Shown piece after piece: positions 55,330 through 64,000 of a stretch of 64,000 bases of DNA; the stretch's first letter is position 1, and each line of letters begins with the position of its first letter. Under the pieces are notes generated by a model. It did no database searches. It was not told where the DNA came from and was given only the letters and a program-made list of their open reading frames with translations. The position numbers and the translations under genes were made by a program. The stretch comes from Pleurocapsa sp. FMAR1 (lineage in GTDB: Bacteria > Cyanobacteriota > Cyanobacteriia > Cyanobacteriales > Xenococcaceae), in NCBI RefSeq assembly GCF_963665995.1, contig NZ_OY762512.1, positions 5,146,001 through 5,210,000 of the forward strand, in the 5' to 3' direction.

Positions 55330-55679
55330 CATAGCGCTTACTAACCTCACAGTGCGATCACCTGCTTTCGGTGGCAATGACGAATTATCAGACGATAAGT
55401 TTCAATCTTGTTCACACTATCGTAATTGCGGTCGCAGTTAACTGCGCCGATACCTCGAATAAAGTAGCACTGCCGTTGCGATCGCTGAAGTCGTTCTGGG
55501 GGCGTGACGAACTCAAAAGCTAGAAAAGATTAGACCTATTGCATAATTAAACTATGCTATCGTAGAAAGCTTTCAAGCAGAGAGCGAAAGTTTTTGATTT
55601 TGACTGCTCACCCGCATGAATGACGGGTGATTCTGGCTATAAGCTATAAGGGCAAGGCTTTAAACCCAGAGCGACGGTA
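55330..55679. other. Decayed intergenic region with SDR debris
   Basis: No intact gene. Near 55465-55530 the frame VAIAEVVLGA-stop-RTQKLEKI is a decayed 5-prime part of an SDR like that at 51351. The rest is stop-rich, and a GAATGACGGGTGATT-type sequence precedes the transposase remnant. Confidence 0.6.
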
Positions 55680-56462
55680 AGGTAATAATGGGGCGATCTG
55701 AATCAACAATACATTATTGGTTACAGTTAGATCGTGACGGTGGAATAGAAAAACTTTTAGAAGAGCCACCGAAAACAGTCAGACAGAAAAAGCGCGTGGG
55801 GGATGCTTGGGTTTCCCACGCTTATCCAACCACGTAAGACATTAGATCTTGAAACTGTAGCCAAAATTCGTGCCGTAACTAGCCCAAGCCGAAGGATTTG
55901 TTAGTTACCAAGAAATCCCAACATGGCTTTTAATTTGTCAAGCTCTTGAGATTAGTTATTCTACAATACATAGAATTGTTAGATCTGAACTGAAAAGCAA
56001 ATTAAAAGTAGCTCGTCCCCAACCTGAAAAACAAGCTCCAGGTGTAATTGAAGCGTTTAAGGAACATTTACCACCAACAATTAAGGGAATAGTCAAGCAG
56101 ATAAACAATCAAGAAACTAGCAATAAAGATATAGTTTATTGGTGTCGTAGCCTGAAACAAGAGTAGGCTTTAGAACGCAAACAGGTAGAAAAATAACCTT
56201 AAAAGGAGTAAAACCACAACAAACATGACAATGGCATTATGATTACTATTATATTTATGGATTAATCGAGCCTATTACTGGTAGAAGTTTCTTCTATGAA
56301 TTTTCTCATTTTAATTTAGCTGTTATGGGAATATTTTTCGAAAAGTTCTGCCGAGAAAACCCAAACGAGATACATATAATTCAGTTGGATAATGCGACTA
56401 TCCACACAGCTAAGAAACTGAAGGTACCAGATAATATTATTCTATTATTTCAACCCCCTACA
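55680..56462 (+). pseudogene. IS630-type transposase with palindrome, 3-prime truncated
   Basis: Pieces in order: RSESTIHYWLQLDRDGGIEK, a palindrome (GCGTGGG...CCCACGC at about 55793-55821), LAQAEGFVSYQEIPTWLLIC, EISYSTIHRIVRSELKSKLK, HYDYYYIYGLIEPITGRSFF and IIQLDNATIHTAKKLKVPDN. The second catalytic Asp is in QLDNATIH. The catalytic Glu region is cut off at about 56462 by the GC word CATGCGGACAAGTCC and the large repeat. Several stops are present. Confidence 0.8.
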
Positions 56463-56490
56463 TGCGGACAAGTCCTTTGTTGTCCAGAGA

Positions 56491-57518
56491 TATAGCATTA
56501 CGCATATACGTTAGGACATTTTTTGAAAGCTGTATCAACACATTCTCTAACAGTCTCAAATTCTTTAACTCTCTGCTTCATCCAAGTTTTGAGAACCGAC
56601 CACCAACGCTCTATCTTGTTTAGATCGGCAGAATAAGAGGGCAAATACCAAATCTGGCACCCTGCTTCTTCTACTATTTCTTGAATACTTTGTCCTTTAT
56701 GAAAAGTAGCATTATCAATAATAATGATATTTCCAGGTTGAAGTTGAGGAATCAAACTTTCTTTAAGCCATGTCTCAAATAAATCTCGATTACATGACCC
56801 TTCAAAAGTTAACGGAGCAAACACTTTTCCTTCTTTGAATGCAGCAATCCAACTTACTCTCTCATTTCTTTTACCAGATTTGAGTGCCTAACATCTTTCT
56901 CCTTTGGGGCTATAACCATAGGGATAATCGTCTCGGTTATCGAATCCTGCTTCATCCACATAAACTAGGTTATTTGCCTGTTGATGTTTTAGTTGCTCTT
57001 GAAATTCTTTTCTTTTCTCTTCATCTGTTTCTTGATATCCGTAAGTTTGTCTTGGTCAGCGTACATGCGGGCAAGCCCTTTGTCTTGCGCCTGTCGGCGA
57101 CGCGGGGTCTGACCGCTTTTTTTCTGGTTATGCCTAACTTTTTAATTCCATCACTAATATTTTGCTGGGTAAGATTCTCTCCCCACAAATCTGCCATTTG
57201 CTGTTGTGTCTTATCTTTATGTTGTTTAACAAACTGTTTGAATCTCTCTAAATCCTGAATTTTTCGCTCTTCTCTGGTGGGACGCTCGGCGACCGCTTTA
57301 AAGTCTCCTGTTTCTTGTTCTCTTTTCAGCCATAGGTCTAAGGTGTTACGGCTTATTTTCATCAATCGACAAATAGTTCTCTTCTTTTCACCTCTAGAAC
57401 AGGCATCTACGGCTTTTTTTCTTAAATCGTAGCTATAGGGAGCAGGCATTATTTTTCGGTTTTGGCGAGCGCTTTTATTTTAGCTAATTTTGTCCTAACC
57501 TAGCCACGTATTGCTATA
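56491..57518 (-). mobile_element. IS630-family element, copy 2, inactive
   Basis: The same element as 44313-45487 without the AG insertion and the tandem duplication. The N-terminal frame (57449-57021, 142 residues) is therefore open until the GC-rich insert near 57053-57120. The amber codon before ALKSG and the insert remain, so it is inactive as well. The catalytic tail reads CPNVYA in place of CPDVYA of copy 1. Confidence 0.85.
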
Positions 57519-58175
57519 TGTGCCATCGTCATGCTTTCGCATGACTTTGCTTCTGTCCGAAGCTGTGGGTCTTCTCTCATTTCCTCGCCCCAAAACGCGC
57601 CTTCTCTGTCCAAGAGCCTGTCTTGAGACAGTTGTTCATGGGACAAAGGCGCACTTCCGCATGTGACCCCACCGCGAGAGTGGAATAGCGCTTGGGTCTG
57701 TTGCAAACGGCTGTTTTTGGGACAGAATACTCTGACCCAACCTCGACAGTTCCTTTAAGCGGGGTTCCCCCGCCAACGGACTGTCTCGCAAAACACGCCT
57801 TGGCTTCCCCCCGTTGAAGAACTGAACCAAGACAGCCCTTTAATTCAGGGCATTTCCGTGCAGCAAAGACCACACTGTCTCGCTGTTCCACACCCGAAGT
57901 TCAAAGGAACGCGCGAGTTTACGAATTTGCTTTGATTGACAATTAGGACATTTCATTCTTTAGTGTTATCAAATCATCCCGCAAGTATGCAACGCCAATT
58001 TTTAAATATAAATAAGATTAGAGAGAAACATTTTAAACTATGATTCCTCTCTTTTTTTTGCTTAAATTTAAAGTTATTATCCAATTAAAAATTTATTGCC
58101 TAAACTATAAATGTTTGATCGCTTCGTCGCCACTTGGCTTATTGGTTTACCCTCTCCATGAGAAGTATTTTAATT

Positions 58176-58957
58176 GGTAGTCCTAAAGATGTAAGGACGT
58201 GTTGTAATGATGGACAAAATACCAGATTGCCCCGATCTGATTTTCGATTTTCTTAGAGAACGATAGAGTCTTCCTGACTAATCGAGAAACTCTTTGTCGC
58301 ATTGTGCAATTAAATCGTTCTATGTAATTGGTTTTTCTCTCTTTCCCCACCGCTTGATGGCGTTTTGAAGGAATTACCTGTTCATAGGCTTCCCAGAAGT
58401 CACTATAACAAACGGCACACTGTCGATAGACTGAGGGCAAAGATTGCCATAGCTTTCTCGCTCCATGACGACGGCGATCGCCGATATGAACCCCGACTAT
58501 TTCTTTAGTTTTTGCAGCCAAAGCCAACCAAATCCATTGTTTATTGGCTTTATTACCGACAAATGACCACATTTCATCACACTGAATCGTTAATTTTCCT
58601 TTTTTTTTGTTCTCACTTTAACTTGCTGAGAAACTGATTCGTATTTAGCATTGACATAACTCTGTAACCAAGGTTCTGAAACTTCTGTAACTCGGGCAAT
58701 TCCAGCTAAAGGAATCTTCTCTAAGAGTAATTTGTCAATCAAGTTTTTGGTTGGTTGGTCGATCATTTTATTCTGTGGATTTTCCACATATTGTCTACCA
58801 CAGTCGCGACATTTATAATTTTGCTTGCCATTGTGAATGTGACCGTTTTTAACAATTTGTTCTGAATTACATGATGGACAAGATGGCAAATCTACTGGCA
58901 TGGAAATCAAATGATCTACAATTTCCTATTTTATATCCTTACATCTTTAGGACTACC
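58176..58957 (-). mobile_element. IS1-family element, copy 2
   Basis: 782 bp with the same perfect 22-bp ends as the copy at 46145. It has no target duplication. The right end abuts a PAS-domain gene remnant, as expected for an IS-mediated adjacent rearrangement. Confidence 0.92.
58183..58910 (-). CDS. IS1 transposase InsA-InsB by -1 frameshift, copy 2
   Basis: Same InsA and InsB frames as the copy at 46152-46879: zinc-finger cysteines in InsA, an A9 slip before the InsB start, and the DDE Asp in CDEMW. No inactivating change is seen. Confidence 0.9.
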
Positions 58958-59131
58958 AATAATGCTATTAAAAGATCGCCCTTGATTATAGATAAAATCG
59001 CTAGCCCGATAACCAGAAATCGTGGTAATTTCATCACTGAGGAATTCCATCGTCCAATAAATATCGTTCGCACAACGGTATATTGCACCTGGAACATTGG
59101 CAACCAGAGTCTTGAATCCTTCTTTTATATA
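58958..59131 (-). pseudogene. PAS-domain sensor remnant
   Basis: The minus strand encodes KTLVANVPGAIYRCANDIYW and MEFLSDEITTISGYRASDFI, a typical PAS fold start, then NQGRSFNSII directly at the IS1 end. The rest of the sensor, presumably a kinase or cyclase, is missing. The remnant shows that a signalling gene was cut precisely at the IS1 boundary. Confidence 0.75.
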
Positions 59132-59704
59132 CTAGTAGTCTTGTTCTATTTTGCTGGTGCTCATCTTTGACCGCCATCCCCGCTTCTCGATCTGGCGTAC
59201 ATTATCAACTTTGGCCAAGACAGAAAGATATTGCTGTAAATGTATTAGTTCATCATCTGGTAACAATCCTTCAAATGGAAAAACGCGCACTAGATTTCCA
59301 TACTGTCGATAAAGTTTCTCTGGCGAATCATCGACCATGATCATCTTTTCTAATGGGTATCCACGTCTTTTTACCTTCTTCAAATCTTTGATCCAATAGG
59401 TCGCATAGCGTTTGTAATCGAATTTACGGACACATCGCTCTTGTGACCAGATAAACGCCAAATCTTCTTTTCTGTCTCCAAATAAATTCAAGCTTATCTC
59501 CTCAGCATAGTCTTTTGAAGAAGATGTCCAAACAGCTACCGCAGAAAAGGATGCAAAACAAAAATCGATAAACGAATAAGCATGAGGACGCACGTATACA
59601 AAATATGAACCCACCATAAAGTCTTGGACTCGCTTTAGGGGCTTCTTTGTTGCATAGATAAGTGTTTCATCGAGATCTAAAATTATTATTTTGTCAAATA
59701 TCAT
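59132..59704 (-). CDS. HAD-type FCP1/NIF-family phosphatase
   Basis: 190 residues. DLDETL at 10-15 is the HAD motif I with the double Asp of the FCP1/SCP (NLI-interacting factor) group. VWTSSSKDYAEEI is motif II and KMIMVDDSPEKLYRQYGNLV carries motif III/IV. The family is best known from eukaryotic phosphatases acting on RNA polymerase II CTD, but is also scattered through bacteria, where substrates are unknown. It is a complete single-domain form in the cytosol. Both flanks are decayed genes, so it gives no operon clue. Confidence 0.85.
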   Translation of the reverse strand: MIFDKIIILDLDETLIYATKKPLKRVQDFMVGSYFVYVRPHAYSFIDFCFASFSAVAVWTSSSKDYAEEISLNLFGDRKEDLAFIWSQERCVRKFDYKRYATYWIKDLKKVKRRGYPLEKMIMVDDSPEKLYRQYGNLVRVFPFEGLLPDDELIHLQQYLSVLAKVDNVRQIEKRGWRSKMSTSKIEQDY

Positions 59705-60078
59705 TACAGCCGTTTTCAGTTGAATAGACTCCGCTTTTAATTAGTTAGCTTTTAGCTGTCAGCTATTAGCTTTTCTAATTTAATATTAGGTATTTAATGT
59801 TTAAGAAATATACTCTGATTCACTACAACGCCCATTGAATTAGAATCGCATAATTTATCTCGCTCTTAAGTTTGATATTTAACAGAATTTTTTCCCAAGC
59901 GAGCGCATTTTTCTAATTGATGACACGCCCTAACTAATTGGTAGTACTGCTTCGGTTATCATAAACGCTCAAATTCCATAACAAAATTTAGCTGTGCGAT
60001 TAATTATGAAATTCTTTCTGGGTGTAGCATCGATGAAAAGCTATGAGCTATTAGCTTTTCACAAAGCGGTTTCAAAAT
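59705..60078. other. Intergenic, AT-rich, short AGCTATTAGCTTTT repeats
   Basis: No gene is visible. The word AGCTATTAGCTTTT occurs near 59759 and again near 60046, with related AGCTGTCAGCTATT between. I see no RNA or operator. Confidence 0.5.
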
Positions 60079-60609
60079 CTACTTTGATGAATGATGATAA
60101 CGATTGAAGATTTCGTCAGTAAGCCACTCTGAACTTGCTTTGAAGTTATGCATAGGAATTGGCAGCATATTCAAGTAAGTCTGGTTGCGAATTAGATTTC
60201 CTGGTCTTCCTTGGATCAACATTTTGTCAAATAACTTGGCAACTGCATCGTTTAGTCCTAATTTTATTAAAGTTCTCCGCATATTCGCGTCAACCGAATG
60301 AGGTTCTTTATTTTTAGATAGGGCAATCAGATTATCAGCAATCCCCTTTCCTTGTTGATAGGCAATTTGCGACACTGGGGGTAAGGAATGGTCTTTAACG
60401 GTCGCACAGTCTCCTGCTGCAAACACTTCGGGAAAATCGACTAATTGCAGAGTGGGAGTCACCAAAAAAGAACCATGTTCATCTTTGCTTTCATCCTCGA
60501 TCTGCGTCAGAGATTCAATTAGAGGATTGTTAGCTCTACCAGCAGTCCAAATTGTAGTTTTAGTCGATAGGGTTTCAGTTTCGTCTCGATATACTAATTG
60601 ATACTGCAC
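60079..60609 (-). pseudogene. Type II NADH dehydrogenase, C-terminal remnant
   Basis: The frame includes TTIWTAGRANNPLIESL, the FAD-binding GDCATVKD block (VFAAGDCATVKDHSLPPVSQ), the quinone-site AYQQGKGIADNLIALSK, and the membrane-contacting C-terminus. These are typical of NDH-2. Roughly the first half, including the first Rossmann fold, is missing. The residues before LVYRDETET are not NDH-2-like. It is inactive. Confidence 0.75.
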
Positions 60610-60658
60610 GATGAAAATTGTTGTTTTTTGCAATAAAAAATGTGTAGCGATTTTCGAG

Positions 60659-61215
60659 TCATAGATCTATTGCTGGCAGTGATGTTGAAGCTGGAAATAT
60701 TATTGCTTCAATACCGTTGATAATTAGACTAACACCTACATATACTCCTAGTAACCAAGTTGCTACTTGTTGGCCATTTGTGACCAAATGAGAATGCCGA
60801 GAATAATGCTCACGATGCCGTTGAACAAAATCCAATCCCATTTGGGCAAAGGACGTAATTGGAAAGCACGAACTACACGAAAAACGCCATCGAGAAAAAT
60901 ATAAAACCCCAAAACAAGAGTTAATGTAAACACTCCCGCTAGTGGGTAAACTAATAAAAAGATTGCAGCGACTATAGAAATAATACTAAATAGCAGCTTG
61001 AATAGAATTCTTCCTCTATTTCCCGATTTAAGGGCATAAATAAACTGAACGATGCCATAAATAAGTAAAAGCCAAGCGTACATTAGCTCTACAGCTATAG
61101 AAGTCAAGAAGCAAGGGCTAGTGAGGGCAATAATTCCTAACATGAGCATGATAATGCCCATCGTCAAGATCAATCCAGAATTTTGCTGATTCCTTTTACG
61201 TTCCTGAGTTCTCAT
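60659..61215 (-). pseudogene. HdeD-family membrane protein with frameshift
   Basis: Six-helix DUF308/HdeD-type protein. The first frame (61215-60763) ends ILGILIWSQMANK and the second resumes QQVATWLLGVYVGVSLIING and ends at 60659. Together they give about 185 residues, the family length. One base gained or lost near 60765-60775 explains the break. HdeD proteins are stress- or acid-related membrane proteins. A sequencing or assembly error is as likely as real decay, because the rest is clean. Confidence 0.75.
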
Positions 61216-61885
61216 TTTATCTCCTTTTTTAATTCAGTCTTTGTCTTCAGGTCTTATCAAAAGTTGCGTTCTGACTGGCTATTTAAATCGCGATTGCGGT
61301 TGCCAATCACGGACTAACTGCGTGTCGCGGAGCAAGTCCTTTGGACTCAGCTAGCGGTCGGCATCGCAACAAGAAATTGGATCGATGCTGTCTTGGCAAA
61401 TTAAGAGATGCTTGTTAGCCCCACTCATTAACAGATAAAAGAATAGATAAAAGTTATGAGGAATTTATGAGTAGTGCTTATTTTTGGGGGTAAAGCGATC
61501 GCACTAACTGTGTTTGAAAAATACTCAATCGGCTTTAAGAAAAAGGATTCATGCACCGTGATCGAGCTATAAGAGTTTACAGTCAACTAAAAAGAAATAT
61601 GGTCAGAAGAGAGAAGATAAATTATTTGACCTTGCCTTATCGCCGAGATCGCCACGTACATCAATACAAGTTAAAAAGAGCGAAAGACTTTCAGACATTG
61701 CAATCTAGCATTTATCAATTTTCCTCATAAGTCCTTCATAACTATTGCTTAGCTTGAACAGCACAAGCAACCGATGGATATTTTTGTATTGCTTAAGAGG
61801 TGTAATCTAGCTTTCGTTTGTCATGCCTGACTCACTCAAAATTGGCAGAGCAGTATAAATACCACTATTACAAGGAACAGATTTA
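61216..61885. other. Intergenic, no recognised gene
   Basis: Stop-rich sequence. A GC-rich stretch at about 61318-61375 (GTGTCGCGGAGCAAGTCCTT onward) resembles the palindrome family words seen elsewhere. A HIP1 site spans 61496-61503. The last 60 bases should hold the promoter of the SDR gene. Confidence 0.5.
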
Positions 61886-62710
61886 ATGACTCAACAGTTT
61901 AATGCTTTTGCAGATTTCCGCATGAATGACCACCATGTCATTATCACAGGTGGCGCACAAAATATCGGGGCAGGAATAGCCAAGACGCTTGCCAGTGCTG
62001 GAGCGAACGTGATGATTGCCGATCTTCAAGGCGATAAAGTCAAAGAAACGGCAGCAAGTATCGCAGCAGAAACAGATAGCCATTGCATTGGTATGGCTTG
62101 CGACGTAACGAAGTCCGAAGACATAAATGCGGTTGTCGCAGCGACCGTAGAGGCGTTCGGGGGAATATCGACCCTTATTAATAATGTGGGTTGGGGCGAT
62201 CGCCATGACTATCCGACAGCGATTTCTGACCAAGCGTTTATTGATTCTTACAAGCTCAACACAATCAGCGCCTACCGTATGTCCATGGAGTGTCTACCGC
62301 ATTTGCTCAAGGCAAAGAATCCGAGCATTAGCAATTCTGGCTCATTTTCATCAGCCGTGCCTACTTATGACATTCTAGCCTATGGCACATCAAAGGCAGC
62401 CCTAGACCAGATGATGATTTCGATTGCACATATGCTGGCTCAAAAGGTTCGCGTAAACTCTATCCTCATCGGCACTGTAATGACGGCTGGCTATGGTGAT
62501 GCTGGAATCGATCTTGCCGTAGAAAAGCTGTTCCACCCCGACAATCTAACTGGTCGAACAGGTCAGCCTAGGGATATTGCAAACGCGATGCTTTGATTAT
62601 GCTCGCCAGCAGGTAGTTGGGTTAGTGGTCAGATGCTTAAAGTTCATGGCGGTGGCTCGGTCGTCCGCCTATTCGACAGACGATCGCAGGTATTCTCTTT
62701 CTCTAGTTGA
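61886..62710 (+). pseudogene. SDR oxidoreductase with in-frame TGA
   Basis: 274 codons with one TGA at codon 237 (62594-62596). The frame before it ends DIANAML. The frame after it, LCSPAGSWVSGQMLKVHGGG, is the standard SDR ending, where Trp (TGG) is expected in AMLWLCS. So a single G-to-A change explains the stop. TGGAQNIG at 21-28, NNVG at 99-102, and Tyr166/Lys170 in YGTSK are intact. It resembles 7-alpha-hydroxysteroid-dehydrogenase-type SDRs. Without the last 37 residues it probably does not fold well. Confidence 0.8.
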
Positions 62711-62816
62711 TAATTGTTTTGGTGGAGGAGAGGTCGATGAAAATAACTTTGCCGAAAACGGAACTTGAGCGGTTATTTGTAGCTCGGAGTAAGTCTGTAA
62801 CTTTCAAAAATAAGTG

Positions 62817-64000
62817 GGGTCTTGCACACTTTTGGTGAACCGAAAATAAGGCGATCGCTAAGAAATGCAGCATGGTTTCAAAATTTATAATGTCTATCAG
62901 ACAAGCATTTTATGAGTAAATAGGAAGAGAAATTAAAAGCATGATGATTTATGTTAGAAGTTCAGCCCTTGGATAATTCTGGTTTATTACAACATTTACT
63001 GCCTGATTTTTTTGTCTCAAGATAACATCTTGGTCAATCAGTGAAACAGAAAATAAATTAACGATACAAGTTAAAACTCAGAGCATACAGGCAGTTTGTC
63101 CGATTTGTAATTCAATAAGCGATCGCGTCCATAGTAATTATCAGCGATCGCTATTAGATGTATCTTGGGGGAACTATCAAGTCTGTTTGAAGCTTTCAAC
63201 CCGAAAATTATTTTGTTCAAACTCAAATTGTGAGCGTCGAATTTTCACACAGAGATTACCCAAAATAGCAGCACCTTGGGCAAGACGAACAGAGCGATTG
63301 AATATTCAACTTATTAAAGTAGGTTTAGCACAGGGAGGATTACCAGGGTCACGTTTGACTCAACACTTAGGAGTAAAAATTAGCCGTCAAACCCTACTCA
63401 GGTTAGTAATGAAAATGCCATTACCATCTCACCCTGTCCCAAAAATCTTAGGAGTTGATGACTGGGCTTATCGTAAACGCCACACCTACGGTACTATTTT
63501 GGTAGATTTGGAAACTCGTCAGCCAATAGACTTGTTATCTGACCGCACAGCTACAACTTTAGCCGAATGGCTACAAGAGCATCCTGGGGTTGAAATCATC
63601 TCCAAAGATAGAGCCAAAGCTTATAAAGAAGGAGCGTCAAGAGGATGTCCAGAAGCCATTCAAATAGCAGACCGCTTCCACTTACTACAAAATTTAGCTC
63701 AAATGTTAGAAGTAGTGTTGAATCAACACCGAACATTACTGAAGAATGTGGAAGATGAGACCAATAATTGTCCGATTATTGAAGATCAAAAAGTTGCTCA
63801 ACCAATTAGCTCGAACCAAAAGCTCTCAAACTTGCCGTAAGAACGGAAGCCAGTTGAAGGTTATGGAGGAAAAGCAATTGCTCACCACTTAGGGATTGGC
63901 AAAAACTGTTTTTCGTTAACATCCTGAAAGAGGACGAAGTGATAAAGGACGAGGAAGTTTCTCCTTACAAAAAGTATCTTCAGTCAATGGAATTCTGGTT
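62817..64000 (+). mobile_element. ISL3-family element, broken, runs off window
   Basis: The likely left end is GGGGTCTTGCACACTTTTGG at 62817. The transposase begins near 62952 (LEVQPLDNSGLLQHLLPDFF) and shifts frame before KLTIQVKTQSIQAVCPICNS, the ISL3 zinc-finger start. It continues through LGVDDWAYRKRHTYGTILVD and IQIADRFHLLQNL, the DDE Asp blocks. Stops at 63838 and near 63930 break it again. The end lies beyond 64000. Confidence 0.8.
62952..64000 (+). pseudogene. ISL3 transposase, several frameshifts and stops
   Basis: Its intact central frame (63187-63840) covers ARRTERLNIQLIKVGLAQGG, the catalytic Asp in LGVDDWAYRK and the second Asp in SKDRAKAYKEGAS. At 63838-63840 a TAA ends it after SNQKLSNLP. 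The expected continuation GYGGKAIAHHLGIGKN follows in frame, then another stop. The C-terminal Glu region is outside the window. Confidence 0.75.

Larger units (their letters stand above)
56491..58957. repeat. 2.5-kb direct repeat, copy 2
   Basis: The same IS630 + spacer + IS1 block as 44313-46926. Its right edge is exactly the IS1 end, but the base pairs beyond (AATAATGC) do not repeat the TTTTAATT on the left. So this IS1 did not insert here by simple transposition. It includes 65 bp of the 5-prime end of the histidine kinase (58111-58175), which belongs to the locus of copy 1. Confidence 0.92.

Noticed and set aside
44313-58957. Segment as a classical composite transposon with identical outer IS1 copies
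   Set aside because: Copy 2 lacks a target duplication and the outer edges are an IS630 end on one side and an IS1 end on the other, so simple composite transposition does not explain it.

Overview
The window looks like cyanobacterial chromosome. HIP1 palindromes (GCGATCGC) are scattered through it. Host genes are moderately AT-rich, and several families are typical of cyanobacteria: CHAT peptidase, DUF1822, Tll0287-like heme sensor, Hanks kinases with periplasmic tails, and a GumC/Wzz-type exopolysaccharide cluster. I cannot name the species. Transposase wreckage and small GC-rich palindromes occupy a large share of the sequence.

Layout. 0-7 kb holds an ORF-less group II intron (632-1528), then a CHAT protein, a heme-c/HAMP membrane sensor, a sigma-like protein and a DUF1822 protein. 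7-14 kb is a graveyard of IS4, IS630, IS6 and IS1-like elements and host-gene remnants (SDR, HxlR). 14-27.5 kb is a minus-strand exopolysaccharide cluster: flippase, two GT2 and three GT4 glycosyltransferases, sulfotransferase, O-antigen-ligase-like polymerase, and a receiver-Wzz-BY-kinase fusion. A divergent secreted Asp-box propeller protein follows (27.9-30.1 kb). 31-41 kb carries a striking set: a 1636-residue protein with an FHA domain and six AAA+ modules, a membrane-anchored Q-rich protein, a Hanks-type kinase without the usual beta3 lysine, and a divergent exported TPR/coiled-coil protein. I consider this the best candidate for an undescribed host system.

41-47 kb is a nested insertion complex: an IS1-like element swollen by palindrome clusters and split by an IS630, then a second IS1 with an intact 8-bp target duplication inside a histidine kinase gene. 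About 2.5 kb of it (IS630 to IS1) is repeated at 56.5-59 kb. The two copies bracket about 9.6 kb with an AraC regulator, three intact SDR oxidoreductases with SDR remnants between them, an aldo/keto reductase, an MFS exporter and a SnoaL-like protein. 59-64 kb holds an FCP1/NIF-type phosphatase, a broken NDH-2, a frameshifted HdeD, an SDR with a single in-frame TGA, and the start of a broken ISL3 element.

The strongest repeat signal is a set of short GC-rich palindromic elements. They occur repeatedly inside transposase genes and are not seen inside intact host genes here. At least one is a 51-bp in-frame insertion that leaves an open reading frame through an IS630 transposase and adds 17 residues near its catalytic glutamate.
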